Of a DNA stretch of 64,000 bases, positions 1 to 12,626 are shown piece after piece. Source of the stretch: Branchiostoma floridae (Eukaryota > Chordata > Leptocardii > Amphioxiformes > Branchiostomatidae); the NCBI RefSeq assembly GCF_000003815.2, contig NC_049988.1:21481409-21545408 (forward strand). The letters are read 5' to 3'. Within the stretch, counting starts at the first letter, position 1, and the number at the start of each line of letters is the position of its first letter. The translations under genes were made by a program, and so were the position numbers. Below the pieces are notes generated by a model. It was not told the DNA's origin and did not search any database. It was given only the letters and a program-made list of their open reading frames with translations.

Positions 1-989
1 GTAGGAAGATACATGTAAAAAGTATTCTCCAAATGCCAACAATTTGACTCCCTCGAAAATGTAGAAACAGATTATTTTGTCTTCCCATTTTTGAAGTGAC
101 CGGTGTGACATGCTTGTATAACCCCAGCATGTGTACGAGAACTGTATGTTGACTTTAAAACTTTACTAGCTATTCCTGCTCACGTAGCTCCCATCCACCC
201 GCCTGACCGGGAATTTCCCGGCCACACACTCGATAATCAAACCTGCTCGCATCCGATTGTATCTCCCACGCTCGGCCGGGCAGAGCAGCTGATTACAATG
301 CAGAGCCGTGTGGATCTGTCTGCTTGGTACCGAGGTGTGTCACACACAATAACGCCGCCTCAAACCAACTTCCTCCCGGACCATACCTAACTAATGGCTT
401 CCATCAATCCCAGCCCCGATATCCCGCCACAAAAGGAGCCCCATCCCTCTTCTGCATCAGACTACATTAGAAAATAATAGCTTTTTCATATGAAGGCAGA
501 CCTTTGGTTATCCCTCAAGTCTGCGGAGCGTGGAACCATCGGTTACTGTCAGGAGCAGATCCTTGCAGTAATTAAGGAGTAACGGGGAGAGAACTTACGG
601 ATGTCTTACCTACTAACACGGACAGACCAGCCTCTCCGTCTTCTCGAGCTGGCAGAAAGAGTCGCAAACCTGTGTTTGTGTTTTCCTCCGTTCGAAAGTC
701 ACGATCCGGCAGGGAAATCCGATGGGCGCGCGGGGAAATCCATTTGTGGGGGATGAAGACATAAGACAGGTGCAGCGCTGCCAAATGGCCTTTTGATAAC
801 GGCTCTCCATCAAAACATTACGCTCCAAACCATGTAGGGGAGTTGATCTAACAATATTGACTCTTCCTTTCCCGGGTGACACAGACAACGCGTACAGTAG
901 AACGTAGATCCCCATTCCCGATTAAACCGAACAAACTCGAATGACGAATCCTATCGATAGAAGAGCACACAGAGATGAGACGCACATTA
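1..989. other. 3' flank of the LRR gene, unique sequence
   Basis: This stretch lies downstream of the minus-strand gene at 990-3542 and should hold its 3' UTR. No AATAAA or ATTAAA is visible on the minus strand here, so the polyadenylation site was not located. The sequence is non-repetitive and of mixed composition. No coding region beyond chance open frames is seen. Confidence 0.5.
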
Positions 990-3542
990 TCAAAGCCGCG
1001 TAGTTTCCATCTCGGCAAGTTGCAAATTGCTCGGGCCGTTCTCCACCACTTTCTTCTCCTCGCAATTCTCGACTCCGTCCATGAATTCCTCGGGCGGCGA
1101 ATGGTAGAACGACACGTCGCTATCGCGTTCGCTGGAACCCGTTTGCGTCATTTCCGCGTCGGCGTATTCCCCGCTAGTTAACGTGCTCCCAATAGAACTG
1201 CTTCCTTGGGAACTGTTGTTCCCCTCGGACGTTGCTATCCTTAATCCGGTCGGACTCGAGACCAGCGACGGAGGTTTTCTGTGGCAGTCCGGGTTCTGCC
1301 AAGTACACGTAGAATCATTCTTGTCCATTCTACTGGGGCTCTTAATCAAACACGGCCCCTCTTCTCTGTGAAGCTCCAAGTTGCAGGTGTTTCTTCTAGT
1401 TATATCAATGATATTGTCGGGTATGACTTCCTCTTTGAGTTCCTCACAAAAGTGGTCCTCCTCTACATGTGTGTGAGGCTCGGTTTGTTTCTCGGACCCG
1501 TGGTCGGATGTGGCGGCGCTGGATTGCGAACTGTTGCAGCTGCTCTCGTCTTTACTGTGGTGCACCTCAGCATTGATGTTGTACGTGTTTACCGGGTATG
1601 GATCGTGTTCGTGTTCGCGGTCGCGCGGCGCCCGTACCCTGGGCGTCTGCGTCACCGCCTCCTTGTAGCTACCGGTTTTCGAAGGCGTCGTGCGATCAGC
1701 GTTGGGGGAACCCCCCGCCGCGGGTCCTTTAAACGTAATCATCGACGGATTGCTTTGCGCTCGCTGCACGTCAGTCAGCGAGCCGTTGTTGCGAGGAGCC
1801 GCCATCTTGGCTTCGCTCCCGGATTTCGCCTTTTGGAACAGCATTCCGTTGATGAGGACCGGGATCGGGATTTCCCGGCCCTCCCTCACGCTAATCGCCT
1901 CAAACCCCGCGATCGTCCCCCTGCGGTAGTGCTGGTTGATATCGGGGAGGGTGACGTCGATCGAGTAAGGTTCCTCGTAAGACGTGTACATCCCTAACTC
2001 CTCCTCGTAAGAATCCTCCTTCTTGCGTTTCTTACACTTCAGGTAGATCAGGTGGTAGAACATAAGCGCGGACACCTGGATACTGGCAATGCAGCCCAGC
2101 GCCGTCCCGATCACGATGTAGTAATTGGAATCGTTCTGAGACGCCTCGGCTAGCGTCTTGAAGTCCACGCAGAATTTCCGCGCAGGAAAGAGTTTTCTCG
2201 CATACTCCACATGGAGACAGGCTCTGTACTGGCTGTCGGGGACTAAATCCTCCACAGTGTACGAAGTCACTTTTGCGTCAAGGTTTTTCGAGCGAACAAC
2301 ATCATTGTCGTCGATACAGAAGTACATGATTTTATACCTAGCTTCCCTCCTGTCGTCGGGAATCCACATTAATGTAGCAGAGTTTAGGGTGATGCCGGAT
2401 ACGGTCAGGTTTGCAGAGTAGGGTGGTTCTGTGGGGCGGGCGGTGTGGTTGTAGGATCCCTGGTGGGGTTCTGAGGTGGGACTGGAAGCTGACACCGTCA
2501 CGTACGCATCGGAAGTTCTATTGCCCAGCAGGTTGGACGCGATGCAGGTATACCTGCCGTTGTTGGCAATACTCGCGTCGTGTACCTCCAGTATACTGTC
2601 CTCTAGCTCCAGTACTTGGTTGGACCGCATCCCCGGGGTGACGATGTGCCCCTTGGGGGTTACCCATTGGATGGTCGGCCGGGGATCCCCCTTGGCGATA
2701 CAGTGTAGCTCGATCGTCGCCCCGCTCTGAACCTCCAAATCCAGGGGCGGGTTGATGATGAGAGGCGCACGGCAGGTCAGGTTAGCGAGCGGAACGTTCG
2801 TGAACCGCTTCCCCGCGTTGTGATAGGGCGACGCGCACACGTACTTGTTCATGTGCATGGCGATCTCGGGCGGCGGCGTGCGCAGCCAGTCGCAGAACCA
2901 GTGGATCTCGCAGTTACAGTGCCACGGGTTGCCATGGAGATGCACCAGAATCGTCTCCAGCAGGTGTCCAACGTCGCGCCGCCTCAGCACGGAAATCCGG
3001 TTGAACCTGAGGTTCAGCGACTGCAGGGATTTGATCCGGCTAGCAGCATCCCACGGGAACTCGCTGAGCAGGTTGTGACCCAGGTAAATCCCCTCCAGGT
3101 AAGGCATGTCCACGAAGGTGTCCGGTTCCACGCTCGCGATCGCGTTGTGCTCCAGGTAAAGGTTCCGCAGGTTGGGTAATCCCCTCAGCTGGTCTCTCTG
3201 CAGCACGCGCAGCTCGTTGTAGTCCAAGGCAAGCTCCTTTAAGTTTCTCAGCCCATTGAAAGTGCCCACGGCCAGGCGAGCGATCTTGTTGTGCGGGAGG
3301 CGAAGCTCCTCGAGTTTCTGCAGGTGGGTGAAGGCATTTTCCGGCAGGTGGTTGAGGTTGTTGCGCGTGACGCTGAGGAGTTTGATCGTGCTGGGCAGGT
3401 CGGGCGGGACGGCGGTGAGCTCGCCCCGACGACAGTCCACCCACGACAGGCGGCACTTACATGACCCCGGGCACGACGTACTCACTCCCAACACGAGCCA
3501 AGACAGGCACAGCCCGGCCAGGAGACGTCTCAAGGGCTCCAT
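990..3542 (-). CDS. LRR-Ig-FN3 single-pass transmembrane protein, LRFN/SALM-LRIT-like
   Basis: This is an intact single-exon reading frame of 850 codons. The start ATG has a strong context (ACC before it, G after it) and the stop is TGA. Visible order: signal peptide about 1-23; LRRNT with cysteines C24, C28, C30 and C37; leucine-rich repeats about 50-200; LRRCT starting at NPWHCNC (206-212) and ending near C257; an Ig domain about 262-352 with C281, W293 and C333 (motif GRYTC); an FN3 domain about 375-465 with SATLMW and a C442/C458 pair; a transmembrane helix about 474-502 followed by a basic stop-transfer stretch; and a cytoplasmic tail of about 350 residues rich in Ser/Thr and acidic residues. 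The protein ends in Thr-Arg-Leu, a class I PDZ ligand pattern. This architecture is known from neuronal adhesion and synapse-organising proteins (LRFN/SALM, LRIT, LRRN). The exact family cannot be settled by eye, so no symbol is given. A cell-surface adhesion role is inferred. Confidence 0.93.
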   Translation of the reverse strand: MEPLRRLLAGLCLSWLVLGVSTSCPGSCKCRLSWVDCRRGELTAVPPDLPSTIKLLSVTRNNLNHLPENAFTHLQKLEELRLPHNKIARLAVGTFNGLRNLKELALDYNELRVLQRDQLRGLPNLRNLYLEHNAIASVEPDTFVDMPYLEGIYLGHNLLSEFPWDAASRIKSLQSLNLRFNRISVLRRRDVGHLLETILVHLHGNPWHCNCEIHWFCDWLRTPPPEIAMHMNKYVCASPYHNAGKRFTNVPLANLTCRAPLIINPPLDLEVQSGATIELHCIAKGDPRPTIQWVTPKGHIVTPGMRSNQVLELEDSILEVHDASIANNGRYTCIASNLLGNRTSDAYVTVSASSPTSEPHQGSYNHTARPTEPPYSANLTVSGITLNSATLMWIPDDRREARYKIMYFCIDDNDVVRSKNLDAKVTSYTVEDLVPDSQYRACLHVEYARKLFPARKFCVDFKTLAEASQNDSNYYIVIGTALGCIASIQVSALMFYHLIYLKCKKRKKEDSYEEELGMYTSYEEPYSIDVTLPDINQHYRRGTIAGFEAISVREGREIPIPVLINGMLFQKAKSGSEAKMAAPRNNGSLTDVQRAQSNPSMITFKGPAAGGSPNADRTTPSKTGSYKEAVTQTPRVRAPRDREHEHDPYPVNTYNINAEVHHSKDESSCNSSQSSAATSDHGSEKQTEPHTHVEEDHFCEELKEEVIPDNIIDITRRNTCNLELHREEGPCLIKSPSRMDKNDSTCTWQNPDCHRKPPSLVSSPTGLRIATSEGNNSSQGSSSIGSTLTSGEYADAEMTQTGSSERDSDVSFYHSPPEEFMDGVENCEEKKVVENGPSNLQLAEMETTRL

Positions 3543-3581
3543 GGTCTTCTCAAGGAGTTCCTCTCACCTGGTGCGCACCTG

Positions 3582-3595
3582 TCTGGGAAATAAAG
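3582..3595 (-). promoter_or_regulatory. candidate 3' splice site upstream of the LRR start codon
   Basis: Read on the minus strand, a pyrimidine-rich tract (CTCTTTATTTCCCAG) ends in AG 40 bases before the start ATG of the LRR gene, with the putative exon beginning at 3582. This suggests that the coding exon is preceded by a spliced 5' UTR exon further upstream, at higher coordinates. A donor-like CAG/GTGAG also lies between the acceptor and the ATG, so a tiny UTR exon is an alternative. No transcript evidence is available. Confidence 0.4.
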
Positions 3596-4084
3596 AGGCG
3601 TGGTTAGTTAGTTGCCATGGAGATTGATGTATATGCAGGTGAAACTAAGTCTGTGCCAGCCTGACAATTCATCAGGTAGAGAATGGAGTCTGGGGAATAC
3701 TTGAAGGGTTTTACTTACATTACCTGGGACAGGAGATAATGTCTTACTGCTGCAGAAGTTTCTAGAAGACAGATCTTACAGTGAAACCTGCCGGAAGGAA
3801 GATGCAGTGTCTTACTGTGAGGAATGTTTCCATCTTAAAGGTTCCGAGGCGGTGCTTCTGCTGCCAGACTGAGTTATGATTCCTACATGCCCTAAATGTA
3901 TGTACAGGTCTTCTCATGTATGAGTATGATTTATGAAACACAGATCCCATGGCAGAAGTTGAAGGAAGTTCCAAGTGTGGGGGTGTCTTGCTCATGTCTG
4001 AAAGTATTGCTGTATGTTCAAACCGAATTACATCCTACAAGCCATACATGTATGAAGGTACATTTCCTAAAAGCTATCCCTGCT
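3596..4084. other. unique non-coding sequence
   Basis: No gene or clear repeat was seen. It separates the LRR coding exon from the first tandem array. Confidence 0.4.
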
Positions 4085-5215
4085 TGATGTTGATTTGTAT
4101 GTACATCCCGTATAATGTACCTTCGTAAGGTTGTCGATTTGAATCTTGCATATACAACTATAGGGAGCATTCACACTGCACCCCTACTCTCGGTATGTTT
4201 ATACAGCTTGGTATGATGCTGATTTGTATGTACATCCCATATAATTTGCAGTCGTAAGGTTGTCGATTTGAATCTTGCACATACAGATGCATCAAGCATT
4301 TTCACACTGAACCCATCCCCTACACATGGTAATTTTTGTACATCTCTGTGTGATGCTGATTTGTATGTACATCCCATATGATTTACAGTTGTAAGGTTGT
4401 CGACTTGTATCTTGCACATAGAACTGCACAAGGCCATCACTTTGAACACTTTGCGTGTTAGTGCAGTTCATAAAGTGTATCCCAGTGCAGTGTAGATTTG
4501 TAGGTACACCCCATATAATGTACGATCGTGAGGTTGTCGATTTGAATCTTCCACATACAACTATAGGAAGCATTGGCACGGAACTCCATCCTCTATTCTC
4601 AGTATGTTTGTAAGTCTCGGTATGATGCTGATTTGTATGTACATCCCATATAATTTGCAGTCGTAAGGTTGTCGACTTGAGTCTTGCACACAGAACTGCG
4701 CGAGGCCTTCACATTGAAGACTTGGCGTGTTAGTACAGCTCATAAAGTGTATCCCAGTGCAATGTAGAGTTGTAGGTACACCCCATATAATGTATGTTTG
4801 TGAGGTTGTCGATTTGAATCTTCCACATACAACTATAGAAAGCATGGAACTCCATCCCCCACACTCGGTATGTTTGCACATCTCATAAGATGTATCCAGG
4901 TGTGAAGTAGATTTGCAGGTACATGATTTATATAATGTGCATTCCTGAGGTTGTCGATTTAAATCTTGGATGCACAACTATAGGGAACCTTCACACTGAA
5001 CCCAGCCCCTACACTCGGTATGTTTGTAGGTACATCCCAAATAATGTACATTTCTGATGTTGTCAATTTAAATCTTGCATGCACAACTATAGGGAAACTT
5101 CACACTGAACCCATCCCCTACACTCGGTATGTTTGTACAGGTTTAATTTGCAGGTATATCCCATATAATGTGCATTTCTGAGGTTGTTGATTTGAATCTT
5201 GTGTGCACAACTGTA
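4085..5215. repeat. tandem array, period about 135 bp, about 9 copies
   Basis: A unit containing 'aggttgtcgatttgaatctt' recurs near 4129, 4259, 4395, 4533, 4667, 4803, 4949, 5057 and 5183. The spacing is mostly 130-138 bp. Copies diverge by substitutions and short indels. Long minus-strand open frames across it are by-products of the repeat. Confidence 0.9.
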
Positions 5216-5737
5216 TGAGTGATCTCACAGGTCGCGGCCTCTCCCTCGCTTCTATTTCTCGCTCCCCCATCAGATAAGAACAACACCACGTGGCACATTC
5301 GGGAAGCACTTAAAACAGCAACAGCTCTTCATCATGGGTGGTATTACAGCATGATTCCGGTCCTGCACACACCACAATGCCGCGCGTTTTGATATAATCT
5401 CCCGGACTCCAGGGAAACGGCCCATTGTCTGAGGCGGCCTTATTAAACCAGGCCCGTTTCGTGCCGAGCTAATGTCCGAACCGAGATCGTATCGCGGCGG
5501 AAGGGACACGCACACGCCGATAACGTGATACCATCAGAACTCCCTGGACAGAACCAACAACACGACTCATTCAAAATTAATAGAGGGAATTAATTTGGGC
5601 TGCTCGGAGAGGATTGTCCTGCTGGGTTGATTGGCTGACCCCCCAGCGCCGGACAGAAAAGACCGGCGCCCTCCGTGTCGTGTCCAATCAAGATTTACTA
5701 GCCAGTGAGCAGCACGAGCATGCGACAGGCGGAGATG
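5216..5737. other. CpG-richer unique island
   Basis: A non-repetitive block lies between two AT-rich arrays. It includes a GC-rich inverted repeat, GCGCCGG, 10 bases, then CCGGCGC, near 5646-5670. No coding region is supported. It lies upstream of the minus-strand LRR gene and could be regulatory, which is inference only. Confidence 0.35.
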
Positions 5738-6700
5738 AAATAATAGCGGTTCTAATTCTGCTGATAATGGTACAGTTAGCATGGATGGTTTCAATGTCAA
5801 CATTTGCGCTTTACAAGCATGAGCCTAGGGACTTACATAACTGTCACTATACTGTGTTATACGGATATGAAATAATAGCAGTTCTAATTCAGCGGATAAT
5901 GGTACAGTTAGCATGGATGGATTCAATGTCAACATTTGCGCTTTACAAGCATGTTGGCAGACAGACTGAAAGCATCAAAGGAGCCAGGGGGACTTTCATA
6001 CATGTAACTGTCACTATATTGTATCATGTTGGAGATTAATGATATTGGTTCTGTTAGCATGGGCAGCATAAATGTCAACATTTTCGTTTCACATATTTGC
6101 AGACAAGCTGAAAGCATCAAAGGAGCCAGGGGGACTTTCATACATGTAACTGTCACTATATTGTATCATGTTGGAGGTTAATAATAGTTGCTCTGTTAGC
6201 ATGGGCAGCATAAATGTCAACATTTTCGTTTCACATATTTGCAGACAAGCTGAAAGCATGTTAGGAGCCAGGGGGACTTTCATACATGTAACTGTCACTA
6301 TATTGTATCATGTTGGAGGTTAATAATAGTTGCTCTGTTAGCATGGGCAGCATAAATGTCAACATTTGTGTAGCATATATTGCAGACAAGCTGAAAGCAG
6401 CAAATGAGCCTGCAGACTTTCATAACTGTCTCTATATACTGTTTCATGTAGGATATAGAATAATTACAAAATAATTGTGGCTCTATTAGCGTGGACGGCA
6501 TCATCGTTAACATTTGTGTTTCACATATTCGCAGACAATCTGAAAGCATCCATGAAAGTAGCCCAGGGTACATAACTGTCACTTTATTGTATCATGTTGA
6601 AGATGGAATATTAGTGGCTCTTCTATCATGGATGGCATAAATGTCAACGTATGCACTTCACCATGACGTTTGTAGACAAGCTAAAAGCGCAAGCATGAAG
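5738..6700. repeat. tandem array, period about 140 bp, about 7 copies
   Basis: Units share 'gttagcatgg' followed by a 'gtcaacatttg' segment. Copies start near 5778, 5910, 6052, 6196, 6337, 6486 and 6622. The three central copies are the most alike, and the array decays towards 7000. Confidence 0.88.
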
Positions 6701-8334
6701 ATAGTGGGTAGAAGTTCATGTATGGTACATGCAGCGCTCACATTACTACCAGTATATTATATCATATTGGATGGGGAATAAATTATAGTGGTTCTAGTTT
6801 ACTTTGGTTGTGCTTCCCGGGGGACTAGATCAATGTCCATGTTGTCTCATCACAATTAGCCGTTATGCATTCAGCGTGGAGCATTCACGACTTTATTGTA
6901 TCATATAGGGACAGAATCGTAGCGGATCTAATTTAGTTCGTGGTGGTTATCTGACCCAGGACCACATCAACGTCAACGTTTTCTCATCACACTGATGTTC
7001 GTAGACAGACTGGAGGCTTGGAAAGAGCAGGGAGAAGTGTCGAGCCCAAGGCTCTGTCATAACTGTCATCTGTCTCCTCATAAATCACAACACGGTGCAG
7101 CCGGAATGAAATGGCACGAATTAGAGTCTTTGAAATTTGTATTGTGATATTTTCAGTCATTATAATATTACACACACTGGTATTCCTGCCAAAAAAGTTC
7201 AAGTGTGTCTGTTGATATTTTGTCTTGATTCTCTTAAAGTAGAGATACCAGAAAGGTATAGGCATAAATTGTTTTTCATAAAATGAAACTCAGACAGTGC
7301 AGCCGGAATGAAATGTGACCAAAGCTTACCTTTGGTGGCTAAAAGCCTGGATGAGTGCCGAGTGTTAACGTCCGGGTTTGTTCCAGGGAGCAGGCTCTGT
7401 GTATAACCGCCTTCTGACCGGCCTAGAGTGGCACACATTAACACAGACCGGCGTCCGGGCTTAGCACACGTTCGCTGGCATTTCAAAGGGCCTGTCTGCT
7501 ACCATAAGGCTGGGGAAGGGGAGTGATTGATAGCTGGGGGCCTGCTGCATTAAACCCTGCCATCCCTGCACTCTGCTGTATAAAATCCAGCATCCTGATT
7601 GTATATATATATGTGTACCGGATGTATCAGCCTATGGGAAGGGAACCCCGCACCCCTGGTGCTGTCCCCTGCTAGGTCGATGTCCGACAGGCGAGCGCAC
7701 AGCTGAGCAGAGTTGTTGGAGTCGAGGAAAGACAACATGACAGAATCCACATGCCTCGATGTTTGTCATAATCCTGTTGAACCGGCCAGATGAACCAATC
7801 GGCAGGGTGGTGGAGGGGGGAACATGCGGCGCATACTGACGCTGTCTGGGAGAGAGTCTCTCGCACTTCCGCATGGGGCAGGCGCTGGGCACAGAGTACT
7901 TGCCGTGGGCTCGACGTATGCTTCTCTCCCCCCAAGCACAGGACCTGATCAATATGCAGCACCATCGGACGGATTTATTGGATTCAGCACCTTCTACAAA
8001 TGCTGAGAAATGGGTGGGCATTAATAGAACGGAGTGGACCGCACCAAACCTCTCTACAGGGCAGGGATATTTATTCCCGCGTATAATGGCACAAACGATC
8101 AATGATCCCCGGGGAGCCGGCCGGCGCGATGGTTTACTCGCCGACTCAATTAAAAGTATCTGCTTTCCAGCAAAATTAATCTTTCATCGACACAATATTT
8201 CAGGACCCATCAGTTGGAGCCAGCATCAGCCCTGACAGACATCCCTAACTCGTGTAAAGGCAGTTACTCCCCCGTAGCACTAAGGTTACATGTACTTACC
8301 CTGGTCAGGCGGCGCTATTCAGCACCCGGCATTC
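6701..8334. other. mostly unique sequence with decayed array copies
   Basis: Degenerate copies of the preceding array run to about 7010. A 15-bp segment ('gtgcagccggaatga') occurs twice (near 7095 and 7297). From about 7330 to 8270 the sequence is CpG-richer and unique. Open frames here show no recognisable domain and are treated as chance. Confidence 0.4.
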
Positions 8335-8760
8335 TCCTTCCTGTGCCTGCAGTAGTGGTGTTCCTTTCTGTGTAACCACTGTAGTGTTGTTCCTTTCAAA
8401 GTGCCTGCGGTAGTGTTGTTCCTTTCAAAGTGCCTGCTGTAGGTAGTGTTGTTCCTTTCAAAGTGCCTGCCGTAGGTAGTGTTGTTCCTTTCAAAGTGCC
8501 TACCGTAGTGTTGTTCCTGTCAGAGTGCCTGCCGTACGTAGTGTTGTTCTTTTCAAAGTGCCTGCCGTACGTAGTGTTGTTTCTTTCAAAGTGCCTGCCT
8601 GCCGTAGTGTTGTTTCCTTTTCCTGCCCTGCTGAACTGTTGTTCCTCTCTGTGTAACTGTTGTTCCTTTCAGAGTGCCTCCTGTAGTGTTGACTTTCTTT
8701 CTGTATGCCTGCCGCAGTGTTATTCCTTCCTCCTGCTGTAGTGTTGTTCCTTTCTGTTCC
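8335..8760. repeat. minisatellite, period about 33 bp, about 12 copies
   Basis: The unit is 'gtgttgttcctttcaaagtg' plus 'cctgccgta' variants. It is tightly repeated from about 8390 to 8610 and becomes degenerate at both ends. Confidence 0.9.
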
Positions 8761-9844
8761 CTCCTGCTGCCCTGCTGTTACTTCAAGCTGGGTGCCGGCC
8801 AGTGCTGGCCCGGCCTGCTGATTTGTATTCCGAGTTGTTGCCCGGCGATGGCCCCGGCTGATGGCCCCGTCCCAGGAACAAGCCGCCGGCCCGGAGCGTA
8901 GCGCTGTGTCCTGATCATCTCATCTCCGCCGAAGTAACTCACCCCGACGGGACGGTAATGGCACGGTCGGTTCAGCCGGCGCACGCTTTCCACCGGACGT
9001 GCTCTGGCACCCGGCCCGGCCCAGCCACGTCCTGACGTGGACCGGTCGACATCGGTTTCCCTGGCAACCGTTGCCGTGACAACCCTCTGCACCCACGCCC
9101 CCAGACTTGTTTTACGCCTCAATTTGTGCCGGCAGGTTTCACAGAAAAGTCTTCACACTAAAAGGTCTGCATGCTTGCAGCCCGCATCGCAAGGGAGGCC
9201 TTTCCGACTGTTCGAAAATGGAACATTTGATGGGAGACGCTCAAAATAGCATTACCAGGTTTTGATGTCCGTTTTCATGGTTTCTCCGATGGAGTTTGGA
9301 CATTAGCGGTTAGGAGATATTGTTATTAATGGGCGGCGGGGTTTTCCCCGAGTCTGCTAATTTCTGCCCGGGGACGTCATACGTCGACTGATGCGCGCGC
9401 TGATGGATGTTGATGACGGATGGCAGATTCATACGTCAGCCATCCGCGCCGCTCGTTCCATCCGCTAGGAAACATCTGTTCCGAATCTTAAGTAATGATA
9501 CACAGGCCACAAATAAGCGGGGAATGAAGTGCGGACCAATCTCCCGGGCTCCCATCACAGGGACATTAAGCCCCGCTGATGTATGTGTGCTCAGCGCAGT
9601 AAAGCGCTGTCAGGGCCTATTGTCGGCCCGGTGTAAGTATTACCCCACCGGCGGCTGTACCACAATACAGGACAAAGGGCCCGGGGTGGCCCCTTGTTCC
9701 TACAGCAGGGGGTCACCCTGCAGGTCAGAGGTCACCCCAAATGTTGACCCTCTGTGAACAGGCTGTCTGTGTGATTGGTGTGTGTTTGGAGCAGACGGTG
9801 GTTTGGGAGCGGATTGCCAGGGGTAGCGGCTGATTGTGGTTTTA
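8761..9844. other. GC-rich unique island
   Basis: This CpG-rich, non-repetitive block has no protein-like open frame. It is the most GC-rich part of the region between gene 1 and gene 2. It may be a regulatory island or an untranslated first exon of the minus-strand LRR gene, but nothing in the sequence proves either. Confidence 0.35.
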
Positions 9845-10985
9845 GGCTCTTCTGTTTTGTGTGATGCAGATACAGTTATGTACTGTGTTAGTCTATAACT
9901 CCTGCCACACAGGCATGGAAAAAGAGCAGTACATTTGTATATAGCGTATGATTTTGTGAGAGGAAAAAAATAATCGTACTGTTGCAAAGAATGACTTTTT
10001 AATACTTCCACACAAAATAATTAGCAATGGCCTCTTTTGTTTGCTGGTATGTGACTGTGTTGTAGCTGATAGCTACGTACTGTGCTAGCCTAATATAATA
10101 CTCCTGCCACAAAGATGCACTTGCTTTTATCTGGCATGGAAAAAGCAGTCAAGCATATCATTACGTATGATTTGGGGATTTATATTTATAATTATGGTGG
10201 TAATTGATACATTGACGGGAGTGATAGATATATCAAGTTTAAAGTATTAGGGGAATGGGGAAAAAATGATTTTTTTATGCTCTTCTGTTTGCTTCATTGT
10301 GTCGTGTAGCTGACAGCTATGACTGTGCTAGCCTAATACTCCTGCCACAAAGATGCACATGCTTTAATCTGGCATGGGAAAAAAGCAGTTGAGCATATAA
10401 TTACGTATGATTTAGGAAAAAATAATTATAGTAGTAATTGATGCATCGTCTGGAGTAATAGATATATCAACTTGTTAAGAGAATTTTGGGGAATGGGTAA
10501 AGAAGGATTTTTTTAATGTTTGCTGGTGTATGTGTGGTGTTTAAGCTGATAGCTTAGATGTACTGTGCTAGCCTAATACTCCTGCCACACTGACACACAC
10601 ACTCTCCAGGCATGGAAAAGGAGCAGTCTAGCGTATGATTTTGTATGATTTAGGGAATAAATAATTATAGTTGTAGTAATTGATACGTCGAACGGAGTGA
10701 TGGATATATCAAGTTTAAAGTATTAGGGGGAATGGGAAAAGAATGATTTTTTAGCCAAATACTTTTACCACACTGATGCACATGCTTTTCTGGTATAGAA
10801 AAGGAGCAGTCTAGCGTATGATTTTGTCAACGGAAATAAAAATAATTATAGTGGTAGAGAGTGAGTGGTAATTGTTGTAGTTGACTGCAGTGATAGATAT
10901 ATCAAGTTAAAGAGGATTTGGGTGAAAAGGAAAATGGAATAAATTTTTGTATAATTCCACACAAATTAATTATCAGTGGCTTCAT
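9845..10985. repeat. tandem array, period about 200-240 bp, about 5 copies
   Basis: Units share 'ctcctgccaca', an A-rich 'catggaaaaagagcagt' block and 'gatatatcaagtt'. Copies start near 9899, 10100, 10337, 10577 and 10755. Confidence 0.85.
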
Positions 10986-11904
10986 CAGTGATACACACCA
11001 TCATCCATCATGCATGAACTGCCTGAATGACAGCAGATACTTCAGGACATCTCACACTACCGAGTGCCAATAGTGAGGCAGAGCAGCGATCAGACTATTG
11101 GGAAGTGGATAGATTCAAAAAGGCCCCAAAACCTGACTGTATTTCTCTTAGAGATAAGCTATGCTGTTTGCTGTAGCTGTGTTTACCTGCTATTTCGGAG
11201 TCTATATCCATACATCAATGATTCCACTATAACACTTCATAACATATACATATACCAAGTACCATTTCTATAGCCAGACAGAGCAGCTATTAGACCATAG
11301 GAAGTTAGAGGACAGATTTGAAGTACATTAAAAAAAATACCCCCAAAACGGGACTGTGTTTCTCTTACAGATAAGCCATGCTGTATGCTGCAGCTGTGTT
11401 TACCTGATATTTCAGAGTCCATATCCATACATCAATGATTCTACTATAACACTTAGACAGATATACATTTACCAAGTACCATTAGCCAGACAGAGTACAT
11501 TCAAAAATACCCCCAAACGGGTCTGTTTTTCTCTTACAGATAAGCCATGCAGTTTGCTGCAGCTGTGTTTACCTGCTATTTCAGAGTCCATATCCATACG
11601 TCAGTGGTGTTCTCTACAATATACCAAGTACCATTAGCCAGCTATCAGACCATCATAGAGTGGACAGATTTGGAGTAGATGTAAAAAGGCCCCAAAACGG
11701 ACTTATATGTCTTACTGATAAGCCATGCTGTTTGTTACCTGCTATGTTTACCTGATATTTTGAAGTCCATATCCATACATGAATGATGTTATGATAACAC
11801 TTAACAATATACCAAGTGGCAGTTGAGCCAGAAAGCACTGCTATCGATCAGACCATCGCAGAGTGGGGAGTTTTGGAGTAGATACAAAAGGTCTCAAAAT
11901 AGGA

Positions 11905-12118
11905 CCTTACACGTCTTTGTATATATGTAAATAACACTAACTCACCGCACTCACTTGTCTTGTCCCTTGCACCCATCAGTTGTTTATGTCCTTTTGTGTT
12001 TTGCCTTTATTTTCCCTGTGTTTTAAGGCACTATCACCCGTAACTAACAAACATGCGCACTGCTATTAATCCCCGTCAAGGGGGCTGAGCAGTACAAAAA
12101 GAAAAAAAGAAGAAGGAG
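11905..12118 (+). mobile_element. unclassified insertion with A-rich end
   Basis: This sequence is unrelated to the surrounding 195-bp units and interrupts one of them. It ends in an A-rich, AAG-bearing tail (12096-12118), which suggests a retroposed element in plus orientation. Only a short flanking similarity (GGAC) is visible, so the boundaries are approximate. Confidence 0.4.
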
Positions 12119-12626
12119 GACTGTACAGTATTTCTCTTACAGATAAGCTTTACTGTTTGCACCTGTGTTTGCCTGCTATTTCAGAGTCTATATCCATACA
12201 TGAATGATTCCACTATAACACTTCATAACAATATGCATGTACCAAGTACCATTAGACAGAGCAGCTATTAGACCATTGTGAAGAGGACAGATTTGAAGTA
12301 CATTGCAAAATACCCCCAAACGGGACTGTATTTCTCTTACAGATAAGCCGTGCAGTTTGCTGCAGCTGTGTTTACCTGATATTTCAGAGTCCATATCCAT
12401 ACATCAATGATTCTACTATAATACTTAACAATATACCAAGTACCAGTGTAGTCGGACAGAGCTGCTTTCAGGCTGTAGTGGGTAGATTTGGAATAGATAC
12501 AAAAAGGCCTCAAAATGCTAACTGTTTTTATAATGTTTTTATACTGCAGCAGCTGTTTCTACCCAGTTGTTTCAGACTCTCTATAGTCTATATCCATACG
12601 TCAATGATGTTACTACATAATGTATA

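Noticed and set aside
1281-1997. 238-codon plus-strand open frame
   Set aside because: It is antisense to the LRR gene's coding sequence, whose codon pattern keeps this frame open. No domain is seen.
4171-5309. Several minus-strand open frames of 60-138 codons
   Set aside because: They follow the 135-bp array, repeat the same peptide fragments in shifting frames and have no domain.
7632-9757. Open frames of 97-156 codons in GC-rich islands
   Set aside because: Composition explains the lack of stops. No domain, no splice context and low-complexity content.
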